Source: Priapulus caudatus
Lineage: Eukaryota; Priapulida; Priapulimorpha; Priapulimorphida; Priapulidae
Reading direction: 5' to 3'
NCBI RefSeq assembly: GCF_000485595.1
Contig: NW_014577126.1
Span: forward strand, 288,780 to 337,167
Length of the DNA: 48,388 nucleotides
Shown here: positions 28,301 through 31,861 of the stretch, piece by piece
Numbering within the stretch: the stretch's first letter is position 1
Layout of the letters: every line of letters starts with the position of its first letter
Program-made: the position numbers and the translations under genes
The notes under the pieces: model-generated
Seen by the model: the letters and a program-made list of their open reading frames with translations, nothing else
Told to the model about the DNA's origin: nothing
The model's database searches: none

Positions 28301-29560
28301 CATAATCAGGGTGGATAACAACTAATTTAATCGCATTTACTCACTCCTGTTAATAGGGCTCAAGGGGTCGTTGTCCCATCAGGTACTACAGATATGTACC
28401 CGAGGTACATATATGTATACACAAAGTGTACCAGACTTGTACTACAGAAGTGTACCCTAACCCTAACACTAACCCTAACCCTAACCATAACCCTAAACAT
28501 ACCTCATATAAAAATATAAACATAATACTAAACAACCTAAAACTACCTCCTAATTATATAAAAATATAAACATAATACTAAACAACCTAAAACTACCTCG
28601 GGTACATATCTGTAGTACCTGATACGACAACGACCACATCTGCGTTAATAGGGTGACATCACAGGCCCTTGGAGGTTCATGTGTCAAGATTGACAAGAAG
28701 GGTACGCTAGTCTATAAATTTATATACCGATACGCTTCGCTCTTTTACTCTGGGTCATGTCTTATAGAGTCACTAGCACCCTTCTTGACACATGAGCCTC
28801 CAAGGGCCTGTGGGGACATATACATGCCATTTCTATAACTTGACGTGTGTTATACACTCATAATCATTACCAGTAAGGGGCAACACCGTCCGATAGGCTA
28901 GTACCGTATTACTCAGCGCAAAGCTCATCTAGGGTCTATGTCCCCCAGGGTACTGCCGGAACGTACCCTGGGTACGGTCCAGTATACCGGAACGTACCCT
29001 GGTCACTATTTCAGTATTTGATATGGTTAGGGTTAGGATTAGGGTTAGGGTTAGGGTTAGGGTTTGGGTTCGGGTTAGGGAGTAGGCGTAGGCGATCCTT
29101 AGACTCGTTAGTGGAGTAGGCGAGGTACGGTCCGGCATATTAGATAGTACCAGGGTACGTTCCGGTATACCGGACCGTACCCAGGGTACGTTCCGGCAGT
29201 ACCCCGGGGGACATAGACCCTCTCTGCATTAGGCAACAGATAAATACAATGAACACAGTAGGCATTGCCGTCGACTTCACTGATTCAGCTACAAGCGGCC
29301 AAGCGGACCATCCTGTACTCGCCATTCACGCTAACGAAACAAGAAAATGAATAAGGGATGAAATTACACTAAGTCTCTAGTGATATCAAACTAACAAAAG
29401 CTACCTCGTCGTAGTCTTCGTTCGACTCGCCTACGTTATCACAGAAGAATGGTGCAGCAACATTCTCAAACTGCTCCACAGAAATGATGCCCTCTTTGTG
29501 TACATCACACAATTCGAACACCACTCGTAGGTGATCCACATATTCTTCTTGTATTTCCAT
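1..29560 (-). CDS. RAB11FIP3/4: Rab11-FIP3/4-like gene (class II FIP / Nuf), 3' partial
   Basis: This is the span of one split gene. Confident coding exons, 5' to 3' on the minus strand, are 29560-29405, 26196-26094, 25663-25485, 8636-8403, 6222-6082, 2324-2286, 866-734 and 454-351. Candidate microexons are 9009-8990, 3688-3662 and 2532-2497. The order of domains is two N-terminal EF-hand-like units, a long acidic and serine-rich linker with the family motif EEQYEDYGE, then the start of the coiled coil. Class II FIPs bind Rab11 and Arf5/6 and tether recycling-endosome vesicles during cytokinesis and cell-shape change. The C-terminal coiled coil and Rab11-binding domain lie past position 1. 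All introns are GT-AG and the phases match, provided the 20-nt microexon or an equivalent joins exons 3 and 4. Recognition rests on remembered human FIP3/FIP4 sequence, not on a search. The FIP3 versus FIP4 choice is not meaningful for an invertebrate. Confidence 0.88.
41..130. repeat. (GT)n microsatellite
   Basis: This is a nearly pure GT dinucleotide array with a few CT or CG interruptions. It lies downstream, in transcript order, of the last visible Rab11-FIP exon and so falls in the intron that runs off the left edge. The short reading frame across it has no coding character. Confidence 0.95.
351..454 (-). CDS. RAB11FIP3/4: Rab11-FIP exon: start of the coiled coil
   Basis: Acceptor tttctactgttctaag and donor CAGGCTAG|GTATAT frame 34 codons plus a 2-nt overhang. 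The product VTQLQKTVAMLADSQSHTED is followed by MKSRLKQENAALQA. FIP4 has VTELENDSLTNGDLKSKLKQENTQL, so DMKSRLKQENAAL is a near-identical core. Hydrophobic residues at heptad spacing mark the start of the long coiled coil that dimerises class II FIPs. It is the last exon in the window. The remaining coiled coil and the Rab11-binding domain are off the left edge. Confidence 0.9.
734..866 (-). CDS. RAB11FIP3/4: Rab11-FIP exon: serine-rich segment before the coiled coil
   Basis: Acceptor gatttcgttgttacag and donor TCGAAG|GTACGC frame one completing base and 44 codons, ending in phase 0. The product begins QLYRGANSSTHSNRSYGSSS and ends SDEMFAEEIAEDVHDLNSK. Human FIP4 has QLMHSSNFSSSNGSTEDLFRDS...ITEKVSFLE in the same order: serine-rich stretch, acidic phenylalanine motif, then entry to the coiled coil. 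The last Lys precedes the V-T-x-L heptad of the next exon, as in the human protein (KKVTEL). Confidence 0.87.
867..2285. other. Rab11-FIP intron, nothing else seen
   Basis: This 1.4-kb AT-rich intron lies between the 39-nt exon and exon 734-866. The open stretches on either strand (for example 1593-1985) lack splice context, codon bias or any familiar motif, and I see no repeat structure. Confidence 0.6.
2286..2324 (-). CDS. RAB11FIP3/4: Rab11-FIP 39-nt exon (ISS motif)
   Basis: Acceptor tattcctttgtcttgcag and donor GCTAG|GTGAGT are both strong. The exon encodes one completing base, PTKARISSNAQA and a 2-nt overhang. Joined to the next exon it gives ARISSNAQASQLYRGANSS, matching RKISSTAFGRQLMHSSN in FIP4. 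This small exon is secure because the family match spans its downstream junction. Confidence 0.8.
   Translation of the reverse strand, partial: SNESTNFIERSS
2497..2532 (-). CDS. RAB11FIP3/4: Candidate 36-nt microexon of Rab11-FIP
   Basis: Donor GCTAG|GTAAGTGG is consensus-perfect and the acceptor is aataatggcag. The exon has one base, 11 codons (LCEATLAMHAA) and a 2-nt overhang, in phase with the exons on both sides. When joined to exon 2286-2324 the peptide EATLAMHAASPTKARISS lines up without gaps with EARLKNLKANSPNRKISS of FIP4, sharing E, A, L, A and ISS. An in-frame TAA just upstream of the acceptor fixes the left limit. The weak polypyrimidine tract lowers confidence. Confidence 0.5.
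3662..3688 (-). CDS. RAB11FIP3/4: Candidate 27-nt microexon of Rab11-FIP
   Basis: Acceptor tacttttccattgcaag and a perfect donor ACTAT|GTAAGTG frame one base, 8 codons (LLSPPSWT) and a 2-nt overhang, the phase needed here. An alternative internal acceptor (ctgctgag) would give 18 nt in the same phase. The residues do not resemble the vertebrate FIP3/4 segment (LLDVYC...LLNDLEARL) that should lie here. Support is from splice signals and phase only, and the exon is in-frame skippable. Confidence 0.4.
3689..5439. other. Rab11-FIP intron sequence, no gene seen
   Basis: This is AT-rich intron sequence. A CpG-richer patch lies at about 4240-4420, and a short run of ACAC and ACGC repeats at 4460-4490. 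I found no exon with matching phase and both splice sites. The patch at 4320-4415 is open on both strands, but its only donor-like site (GCGG|GTACAT) breaks the required phase. Confidence 0.5.
5440..6078. repeat. G-rich purine low-complexity tract
   Basis: About 640 bp are dominated on the plus strand by GGGG, GTGAGGGG and GGGTGATGG variants with almost no C. No fixed repeat unit is evident, though GAGTGGGTG...ATGAGGGGG recurs near the 3' end. Long open frames on the minus strand (rich in Pro, Ser, Leu and Thr) are a by-product of the missing purines in that strand. Many closely spaced G runs make G-quadruplexes likely on the plus strand. The Rab11-FIP pre-mRNA would carry the C-rich complement immediately after exon 5. 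Confidence 0.85.
6082..6222 (-). CDS. RAB11FIP3/4: Rab11-FIP exon 5: conserved EEQYEDYGE motif
   Basis: Acceptor ttgcttccgtttgcag and donor CAACAG|GTAATG frame one base, 46 codons and a 2-nt overhang. The product starts PDSEVTDEEQYEDYGENEE. Human FIP4 has LISNEEQFEDYGEGDD at the equivalent place, so this is one of the strongest anchors for the family. It continues SLTEAEYDSHTSLSLF and ends HIRPHN. The donor is followed within a few bases by the very G-rich tract of the opposite strand (C-rich in the transcript), an unusual context for a 5' splice site. Confidence 0.9.
6282..7632. mobile_element. Degenerate PIF/Harbinger transposon, 1351 bp
   Basis: Terminal inverted repeats AGCCCTGGTCACAACG and CGTTGTGACCGGGGCT are flanked on both sides by the trinucleotide TAA, the TWA-type target duplication of PIF/Harbinger elements. 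Both subterminal regions are crowded with short variants of CGACTGTCGTG in opposite orientations. A frameshifted transposase N-terminus lies in the middle. The element sits in the Rab11-FIP intron between exons 4 and 5. Confidence 0.8.
6817..7137 (+). pseudogene. Harbinger transposase N-terminal fragment, frameshifted
   Basis: The reading frame from ATG 6817 contains the signature RRCWVRPWIERRR, followed after a poorly matching stretch by DFVGFMRMESGMF. Harbinger transposases (the HARBI1/ALP1-like family) carry WVRPW followed by a DFxNFLRM motif at the N-terminus. After about 7070 the family sequence continues in another frame (HELLLSVAPRITKGQL), so at least one frameshift is present. No catalytic DDE core follows before the right terminal repeat, so the element could not mobilise itself. 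The Cys and the odd segment between the two motifs suggest more small indels. Confidence 0.7.
8403..8636 (-). CDS. RAB11FIP3/4: Rab11-FIP exon 4: Ser/Asp-rich linker
   Basis: The acceptor is acgtgagcag and the donor is CTGAACAG|GTACCAG. The exon has one base, 77 codons and a 2-nt overhang. The product is His- and Asp-rich at first (NGHDDAVQHGHDD), then has YVDDIEKIFGHTARTG and a Ser/Thr/Pro stretch ending DLMDFHDERLN. GC content and synonymous CpG use are clearly higher than in the surrounding intron, which supports coding. The overhang AG plus the first G of exon 5 makes Arg and preserves the frame into the conserved EEQYEDYGE motif. No known domain is visible. Confidence 0.8.
8990..9009 (-). 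CDS. RAB11FIP3/4: Candidate 20-nt microexon of Rab11-FIP
   Basis: Acceptor ctattctgttagcag and donor CAGAG|GTATTA frame 20 nt that start in phase 0 and leave a 2-nt overhang. That is exactly what is needed to join exon 3 (phase 0 end) to exon 4 (one completing base). It would add RLASLQ and an Arg shared with exon 4. The next intron would be 353 nt. The fit of both phases and both splice sites is the only support. Other small exons in the 16-kb interval could serve equally. Confidence 0.3.
9010..10989. other. Large Rab11-FIP intron, left part; nothing recognised
   Basis: This is AT-rich sequence without a recognisable gene, repeat or terminal inverted repeat. The 91-codon open stretch at 9278-9553 on the plus strand (Cys-rich, beginning MYNKGKVIVNN) resembles no family I know and lacks splice context. 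Confidence 0.4.
10991..11538. mobile_element. Non-autonomous TIR element, 548 bp
   Basis: Ends TGCCGCTTTCACACTGGGG and (reverse complement of the right end) TGCTGCTTTCATACTGCG form terminal inverted repeats. TGA on both sides is a possible 3-bp target duplication; ATG is an alternative reading. The interior consists of repeated palindromic blocks (CTTCAGGTCCGGACCTGAAG, GAGCTAAAGTTATCCCGCTT) and has no coding capacity. A 3-bp duplication with a TTTCAYACTG-type end would suit a Harbinger-derived MITE, but the superfamily is uncertain. Confidence 0.6.
11331..11530. repeat. Three 64-bp tandem units inside the TIR element
   Basis: Units begin with CAGTATGAAACGACTT at 11331, 11395 and 11459, and a partial fourth begins at 11523, giving an exact 64-bp period with one or two substitutions. 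Each unit contains the palindrome CCCGCTTCAGAAGCGGG, so each can fold by itself. Confidence 0.9.
11539..13560. other. Intron sequence, nothing recognised
   Basis: This part of the large Rab11-FIP intron holds a GA-rich simple stretch at 11757-11800, a poly-C run near 12926 and otherwise AT-rich sequence. I see no gene and no paired terminal repeats. Confidence 0.4.
13577..13641. repeat. GCTGGCTC minisatellite
   Basis: This is a tandem array of GGCTCGCT and GGGCTCGCT variants. It is flanked by two direct copies of CGACATACGCCATACGACTC (about 13485 and 13662), which suggests a local duplication around the array. Confidence 0.75.
13833..14727. mobile_element. hAT-like non-autonomous element, 895 bp, with nested fragments
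   Basis: The ends CAGTGCTCGAAATAAG and CTTATTTCGAGCACTG are perfect 16-bp inverted repeats of the hAT type (CAGTG...CACTG). Flanking DNA is a TATATA run on both sides, so the 8-bp duplication cannot be resolved. Subterminal GTTGTCC and GGACAACC motifs recur near both ends. Inside, CTAGACCCGCCACTG near 14365 and GGCTACGCCACTG near 14573 look like ends of other hAT-type insertions. Confidence 0.75.
14737..14771. mobile_element. 35-bp palindrome with direct-repeat flanks
   Basis: The core begins CAAGAGCTAATAATA and ends TATTATTAGCTCTTG, forming a nearly perfect hairpin. ATATACAT occurs immediately on both sides (14729-14736 and 14772-14779), consistent with a 7- or 8-bp target duplication. It lies only a few bases outside the hAT-like element. 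Confidence 0.65.
14961..15001. mobile_element. 41-bp palindrome with 7-bp direct repeats
   Basis: The core begins CAGGAGTTAATAATGAC and ends ATTAACTCCTG. ATGCAAT flanks it exactly on both sides (14954-14960 and 15002-15008). The ends match those of the other short palindromes in the window (CARGAG...CTCYTG). Confidence 0.7.
15421..15851. mobile_element. Foldback element (family C) with telomere-like core
   Basis: The arms GGGCGTGGAGGGAGGTGACC (left) and, reversed, CGGGCGTGGAGGGAGGGTCA (right) pair over about 30 bp, with outer ends GGGTAATGCTAT and ATAGCAACACCC. Possible 9-bp flanks TCCTATTTT and CCTTATTTT agree at 7 positions. The middle is the TTAGGG-type array plus a diverged GTTA-rich stretch. 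No protein is encoded. Confidence 0.65.
15485..15641 (+). repeat. Interstitial TTAGGG / GATAGGG array
   Basis: About 25 hexamers of TTAGGG and variant GATAGGG, starting degenerate (TTAGGA, TTAAGG) and becoming pure toward 15640. It lies inside a foldback element and is flanked by non-telomeric DNA, so it is an interstitial array, not a chromosome end. Confidence 0.95.
15880..17070. other. Intron sequence, no gene
   Basis: This stretch is mixed. It includes a short GC palindrome (GGCGGAATTCCGCCGATCGG near 16343), a CpG-rich stretch at 16780-16860 and an ACGC/ACAC run at 17040-17070. No exon or paired terminal repeat was found. Confidence 0.4.
17080..17351. mobile_element. Mutator-like foldback element (family A), copy 1
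   Basis: The inverted arms GGGGTCGTTGTCGTATCAGG and their complement at the right end pair over about 40 bp. CATACTGTA occurs exactly on both sides (17071-17079 and 17352-17360), a 9-bp target duplication typical of Mutator-like elements. The interior has a GGTTAGGGTTAG stretch at 17230-17256 and a 38-bp palindromic insertion. A second copy, in opposite orientation, lies at 28359-28643. Confidence 0.75.
17157..17194. mobile_element. 38-bp palindrome inserted in family A element (empty site known)
   Basis: The core starts CAAGAGTGGATATAAAAG and ends TTTTATCCACTCTTG. It is flanked by GTATTAT on both sides (17150-17156 and 17195-17201). The family A copy at 28359-28643 reads TTTAGTATTATGTTTATATT at this place, with a single GTATTAT and no palindrome, so this palindrome is a real insertion with a 7-bp duplication. 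Confidence 0.8.
17383..17722. mobile_element. Foldback element with about 60-bp inverted arms
   Basis: TGAGCGGTGAAAATCTGGTA at the left is repeated inverted at the right end, and the arms continue through CCGAAAACCGACTCGAGATC and a diverging GGTTGGCTGC. About 220 bp of spacer separates the arms. No duplication of the target is clear and no protein is encoded. Confidence 0.75.
18081..18459. mobile_element. Short TIR element, CACAGGCACTTGG family
   Basis: The left end CACAGGCACTTGGCACG and the inverted right end CACAGGCACTTGGAACGCG enclose 379 bp. Close to the right end, GGTATTATTAGCTCTTG equals one half of the 14737-14771 palindrome. A related left end recurs at 21093. Confidence 0.55.
18460..21092. 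other. Intron sequence, no gene recognised
   Basis: This is AT-rich sequence. A degenerate palindrome begins CAGGGGTTAATAATGAC at 19042 and resembles the short palindrome family. A donor-like TTTCAGAG|GTGAGT lies on the minus strand near 20733, but the best acceptor for it is poor and the peptide is not FIP-like. Confidence 0.4.
21093..21130. repeat. Second copy of the CACAGGCACTTGG element end
   Basis: CACAGGCACTTGGAACGTTT followed by CAATAATAAATTTATG matches the element end at 18081 with scattered differences. A possible inverted partner (AAGTGCCTGTG) lies near 22366, but the interval contains an N gap and the pairing is not proven. Confidence 0.5.
21203..21330. repeat. Diverged CAGGAGT-ended repeat
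   Basis: From CAGGAGTGTATCAATAGGAG to TGAGCTCAAG this stretch is a diverged relative of the repeat at 31697-31861 and of the inverted one ending at 25206 (shared TTTAGTAGCCTTA, CTACSATTTA and GAGCTCAAGT blocks). Confidence 0.55.
21372..21381. other. Assembly gap (10 N)
   Basis: Ten undetermined bases inside the large intron. Confidence 1.
22298..22362. repeat. (CAT)n and (CAG)n trinucleotide repeats
   Basis: CAT units give way to about seven CAG units. The open frames across it on both strands (poly-Met/Leu or poly-Ser/Ile) are simple-repeat artefacts. Confidence 0.9.
22452..22522. repeat. 16-bp tandem repeat GAGAGTTAAACCACGA
   Basis: About four head-to-tail units of GAGAGTTAAACCACGA, the first two with A-for-G changes, lie upstream of the candidate signal-peptide exon. 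Confidence 0.85.
22905..23026 (+). promoter_or_regulatory. Possible promoter / 5' leader of the 23027 gene
   Basis: The stretch is richer in CpG than its surroundings and contains GTCACGTGACGTTA and TTGACGTGCA, both with TGACGT-type (CRE/E-box-like) cores. No TATA box at a fixed distance is evident. The call is inferred from position upstream of a plausible first exon. Confidence 0.25.
23027..23093 (+). CDS. Candidate first exon with signal peptide (nested gene)
   Basis: From ATG 23027 (context TCAAAATGG, with A at -3 and G at +4) the frame encodes 22 residues and one base, then a consensus donor AATG|GTAAGT. The peptide is MEINVYIVLVVILCSTCICP followed by SN: a short polar start, an 11-12 residue hydrophobic core and small or polar residues near the end. 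That is a textbook secretory signal peptide, and a phase-1 break right after it is common in extracellular proteins. It would be a plus-strand gene nested in the Rab11-FIP intron. I could not identify a second exon, so the product is unknown and a chance match remains possible. Confidence 0.35.
23248..23543. mobile_element. Mutator-like foldback element (family B), copy 1
   Basis: The ends GCTGAGAGGGTCTATGTCCC and GGGACATAGACCCTATGAGC are inverted. Exact 9-bp flanks ATATGTACG lie at 23239-23247 and 23544-23552. The arms carry nested palindromes such as GGTCCGGTATACCGGAAC. The core reads CCTAATCCTAACCCTAAC, a TTAGGG-type run. Other copies are at 28923-29227 (inverted), about 30682-30833 (truncated) and 30847-31542. 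Confidence 0.8.
24140..24589. mobile_element. hAT-like element with CAGGGTTCTCC ends, copy 1
   Basis: CAGGGTTCTCCCTACG at the left and GGGGAGAACCCTG at the right are hAT-type inverted ends. The interior has runs of CCCC and one copy of the CGTTTGGGAAAACTCCCCC unit that is triplicated in copy 2 (31862). The left flank differs from that of copy 2. The right flank continues into the inverted-repeat element at 24590-25206. Confidence 0.6.
24590..25206. mobile_element. Long inverted-repeat element ending ACTCCTG
   Basis: The sequence after 24590 (CCCGCAATCCGGAGATACAG, GATTATCCATTCTTTGGCC) returns inverted at about 24895-25050. The right arm then continues to ACTCCTG at 25206 and matches 31697-31861 in reverse. 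It also shows the uninterrupted junction CCTCATATATATACACCC at about 25039-25056 that is split by the hAT-like element elsewhere. The arms are separated by about 140 bp. Confidence 0.65.
25485..25663 (-). CDS. RAB11FIP3/4: Rab11-FIP exon 3: acidic linker
   Basis: The acceptor is tcatcactacag and the donor is AACCAG|GTGAGG. The exon supplies two bases plus 59 codons and ends in phase 0. The product is strongly acidic (TEPEDVDEEDELKDGDAF), then DNLDILVDEDIRKTCF, then a Cys- and Ser-containing stretch and DEKDDNSNQ. Linkers between the EF hands and the coiled coil of class II FIPs are acidic and poorly conserved, so the assignment rests on phase, strand and position. The next confident exon needs a 2-nt overhang, which this exon does not give. 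At least one small exon is therefore expected in between. Confidence 0.75.
25664..26093. other. Intron between Rab11-FIP exons 2 and 3
   Basis: This is a 430-bp AT-rich intron with short TATATA runs. Nothing else is seen. Confidence 0.7.
26094..26196 (-). CDS. RAB11FIP3/4: Rab11-FIP exon 2: second EF-hand
   Basis: The exon has the acceptor gtctttgcag and the donor AGTG|GTACGT. It encodes 34 residues plus one base and starts in phase 0, matching exon 1. The core LLDPTDSGFITFDTFCEGV corresponds to human YLDPNDLGRINFKDFCRGV. This is the most recognisable part of the N-terminus. The EF loop DPTDSGFITFDT has Gly at position 6 and Ile at position 8 but Thr at position 12, so it looks structural rather than calcium-loaded. 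The trailing G joins AT of exon 3 to make Asp. Confidence 0.9.
26890..27000. repeat. GTGC/GT-rich microsatellite
   Basis: Interrupted GTGTGT and GCGTGC repeats lie in the intron between exons 1 and 2. The His/Thr-rich frame on the minus strand is an artefact of the repeat. Confidence 0.85.
27009..27209. mobile_element. 201-bp MITE with TTCGCG motifs
   Basis: TACTGTATGTATGACATATT at the left and, reversed, TACTGTATACTCTGTATATT at the right are imperfect inverted repeats beginning with TA. TTTCGCG and TTCGCGAA motifs recur internally in both orientations. TA termini suggest Tc1/mariner-type insertion, but no transposase is present. Confidence 0.6.
27691..28225. mobile_element. hAT-like element with CAGAGACTCCAAC ends, 535 bp
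   Basis: CAGAGACTCCAAC and its complement GTTGGAGTCTCTG form the termini. CACATT is repeated directly outside both ends (27685-27690 and 28226-28231), a shortened or eroded target duplication. The interior has GGAGATCTCC-type palindromes and no coding capacity. Confidence 0.65.
28359..28643. mobile_element. Mutator-like foldback element (family A), copy 2
   Basis: It has the same arms as 17080-17351, in opposite orientation, with exact flanking repeats GTTAATAGGG (28349-28358 and 28644-28653). The core has CCCTAACCCTAACC. A 57-58 bp block around ATAAACATAATACTAAACAA is duplicated in tandem here, and the 38-bp palindrome of copy 1 is absent. Confidence 0.8.
28660..28812. mobile_element. 153-bp foldback MITE
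   Basis: CACAGGCCCTTGGAGGTTCA and the inverted CACAGGCCCTTGGAGGCTCA, followed by TGTGTCAAG on each arm, pair over about 35 bp. The first bases resemble the CACAGGCACTTGG family at 18081. Confidence 0.75.
28923..29227. mobile_element. Mutator-like foldback element (family B), copy 2
   Basis: GCTCATCTAGGGTCTATGTC and GACATAGACCCTCTCTGC bound the same arms as 23248-23543 in reverse. A GGTTAGGGTTAGGG run lies at 29026-29070. I could not confirm a 9-bp duplication at this copy. It is 178 bp downstream, in transcript order, of Rab11-FIP exon 1. Confidence 0.75.
29405..29560 (-). CDS. RAB11FIP3/4: Rab11-FIP exon 1: start codon and first EF-hand
   Basis: The exon encodes 52 residues from ATG at 29560 to the donor GAG|GTAGCT, ending in phase 0. 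Residues 11-31 (LRVVFELCDVHKEGIISVEQF) match the first EF-hand-like unit of FIP3/4, which in human FIP4 begins LREVFEVC. The loop has Asp19 and Gly24, but His at position 3 and Gln at position 12, so strong calcium binding is doubtful. The exon ends with acidic residues (GESNEDYDE) that lead into the second hand in the next exon. The start is chosen because the family begins just before this motif and because the preceding bases (gtc before ATGG) give G at -3 and G at +4. An untranslated upstream exon could exist and I cannot place it. Confidence 0.85.
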
Positions 29561-30160
29561 GACAAAAAACGTCAGCTACATGTCAATATATTAGACATGA
29601 GGTGTTGGACGAGATCAGAAAGTGTAAAACAACTCATATTTAAAGAAACTATCACTGTTGCTTAAACCAGGCTCAAAATCAGTTCCGGCGTACACAACAG
29701 TTCTTGCGCACGAACACATGTGCGAGATAGTCCCTATATATGCTACAGTTTTACAATTTTTTTTATTCTCAGAGATCGTAAAGCAAATGTCTATTACTTG
29801 TCTAAATAGTAATATAAATTGTTAATCAAGCGCAAATATTCACTATATACAAAAATGAGAATAGTGAATACACTGAGTAGCTGTTGCTAAAACGTTGCCG
29901 TTCATAAATGTAAATCGTAATCGAATCACTGCGCAACGGATCTATATACTGATCAGATGTAAGCTTGCAGCATCAGTACCACAGACACAGATGCACATGG
30001 TACCAATGGCACTAACTATGGGTTATTGATCGTACCCATTTAGAATCGCATATATTATTATTATTATTATTATTTCCTGTGTAAAACCTAATACCAACGA
30101 CATTATTGTAAACTCATTAATTGAAACTTCTTGATTATACAAAATTATACAAAACCCATG
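29561..30160. other. Region upstream of the Rab11-FIP start codon
   Basis: The 5' leader and promoter should lie here or further right, on the minus strand. The DNA is AT-rich, and I see no CpG island, clear TATA box or initiator that would let me place a start. A (TTA)n run lies at 30054-30074. Confidence 0.4.
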
Positions 30161-30164
30161 GTAT

Positions 30165-30590
30165 TTGGTAAGATAAGATAAGATAAGATAAGACTTTATT
30201 TTATCACTTCCAATATCAGTAAATACAAGGATTTTTTTAACAAAATATAAATAACGTGCAGTGAAGGGATGGGGAAAAGACCATACGGTCATCTAGTCAG
30301 CCAACCCTTAGAGAAATTAATTAAGTGTAAAGGCGTCTCTCATAAGAATACGATATATGATGAGAAATATTTGAACAAAATGTTTGTATGATAACAATAA
30401 AACAAAAGCAAAATTGAATATAATTGGAAATAGAACAAGCAGCAGACATGAAGTTATATACAAAATATGTTGGAAACATATAAATGAAATATAGGGACAT
30501 GTATGAAGAAGAGGCCTGGACAGCCTCTACGGGGCACAGCTCGACTGTGCTACCCCACGGGGATTTAGCTTGGTTTGTTGTTGCCATTAT
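30165..30590 (-). mobile_element. Retroposon 3' end with (TCTTA)n tail
   Basis: In the minus-strand sense the sequence ends AGTGATAAAATAAAGTCTTA followed by TCTTA units. That is the polyadenylation-like and short-repeat tail of many non-LTR elements. The preceding 400 bp have no intact reading frame. Assignment to LINE or SINE is not possible from this piece. Confidence 0.5.
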
Positions 30591-30681
30591 AATTGTTTAT
30601 AAAAAACAAAAACAAATTTGTAAAAAAAGTTTTGTTTAAGAAATTGCTACACTAAGTTAGCAATGAACGACTAGTTTACTG

Positions 30682-30833
30682 GTACTATCTAATATGCCGG
30701 ACCGTACCTCGCCTACTCCACTAACGAGTCTAGGGAGTCGCCTACGCCTACTCCCTAACCCTAACCCTAACCATATCAGATAGTTACCAGGGTACGTTCC
30801 AGCAGTACCCTGGGGGACATAGACCCTATGAGC
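30682..30833. mobile_element. Family B foldback element, 5'-truncated copy
   Basis: It starts abruptly within the interior (CTGGTACTATCTAATATGCC) and ends with the normal GGGGGACATAGACCCTATGAGC terminus, here stated in two parts: GGGGGACATAG and ACCCTATGAGC. A CCCTAACCCTAACC core is present. Only 13 bp separate it from the next family B copy. Confidence 0.7.
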
Positions 30834-30846
30834 CCCAGTAAGCTTG

Positions 30847-31542
30847 GCTCATAGGCAGTGCTCAATTTTAAGGTTTTTTTGGGTTTTCCGGAGGACAACC
30901 AAGAGAGTAGCATATGGTTGTCCCTCAAGAGTTTTGGTTGTCCGGATATTATTTAAACATGTGCTGCATGCGCTCTGCTCACGTGATGCTCAGTGCTGTA
31001 AAGCAAAAAGCCTAATCATGTACATTCTGTACTTATTGCAGTGACAGCAGACATATCCATTCGCATTGTTTCACTCATTATATGAAGGGAATAAAATATT
31101 GTGTAATGTGGTAAATGATGCTGCTGGGATCAATGACGTATAATAATAGTAATTAAAAGTTGCATGAAATTTATTTCATAACATTTACATTAACACTGTG
31201 TCAAGTCACAGATGAGCAAAAATTGAAAATTAACAAATTAAAAAAAAATATTTCAAAATTAATTTAGAGGTTGGACACCGGACAACCACGGAAGCAATTT
31301 GTAGTTGCCCGAGAGAAAATCTGACGACTGTTAAAATTGAGCCCTGCTCATAGGGTATATGTCCCCCAGGGTACTGCCGGAACGTACCCTGGTCACTATT
31401 TGATATGGTTAGGGGTAGGGTTAGGGAGTAGGCGTAGGCGACTCCCTAGACTCGTTAGTGGAGTAGGCGAGGTATGGTCCGGCATATTAGATAGTACCAG
31501 GGTACGTTCCGGCAGTACCCCGGAGGAATAGACCCTCTCAGC
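30847..31542. mobile_element. Family B foldback element split by a hAT-like insertion
   Basis: Exact 9-bp flanks GTAAGCTTG (30838-30846 and 31543-31551) bound the element. The sequence GCTCATAGG at the left end is interrupted by a hAT-like element and resumes at 31347 with CTCATAGGGTATATGTCCCC. The core has GGTTAGGGGTAGGGTTAGGG. Confidence 0.85.
30856..31346. mobile_element. hAT-like non-autonomous element, 491 bp, 8-bp TSD
   Basis: CAGTGCTCAATTTTAA and TTAAAATTGAGCCCTG are the termini, and CTCATAGG occurs exactly at both sides (30848-30855 and 31347-31354), the 8-bp duplication of hAT elements. Internal GGACAACC and GGTTGTCC motifs resemble those of the 13833-14727 element, so the two may share a transposase source. 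Confidence 0.9.
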
Positions 31543-31696
31543 GTAAGCTTGCTAACACCGTTATAGCCTCACAGTTGGAACTATCTGACTGGTTATATAC
31601 TTGACTAAATAATTATAGATAGTATTATTGGCTTGGCAATCTAGATTTAGAAAACTTTAAAATAGATCATATAATGTTACCACATAAATATAATAT

Positions 31697-31861
31697 CAGG
31701 AGTAGATAATAGGGAAGGAGTGTGACATCAATAAACAAGGGAAATTCGTCATTTACTAGCCTTATAATACCTACGATTTACTACGCGTAACTCATCCAAC
31801 TTTAGCTCAAATCATACACAGTACATTCGCCTAGCATCGTGCGAAATCGTTTCCTCATATA
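31697..31861. mobile_element. End of the CAGGAGTAGATA repeat element
   Basis: It begins CAGGAGTAGATAATAGGG and matches, in reverse, the right arm at about 25042-25206. It is interrupted at 31861/31862 by the hAT-like element. The first seven bases equal the ends of the short palindromes at 14961 and 34895. Confidence 0.65.
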
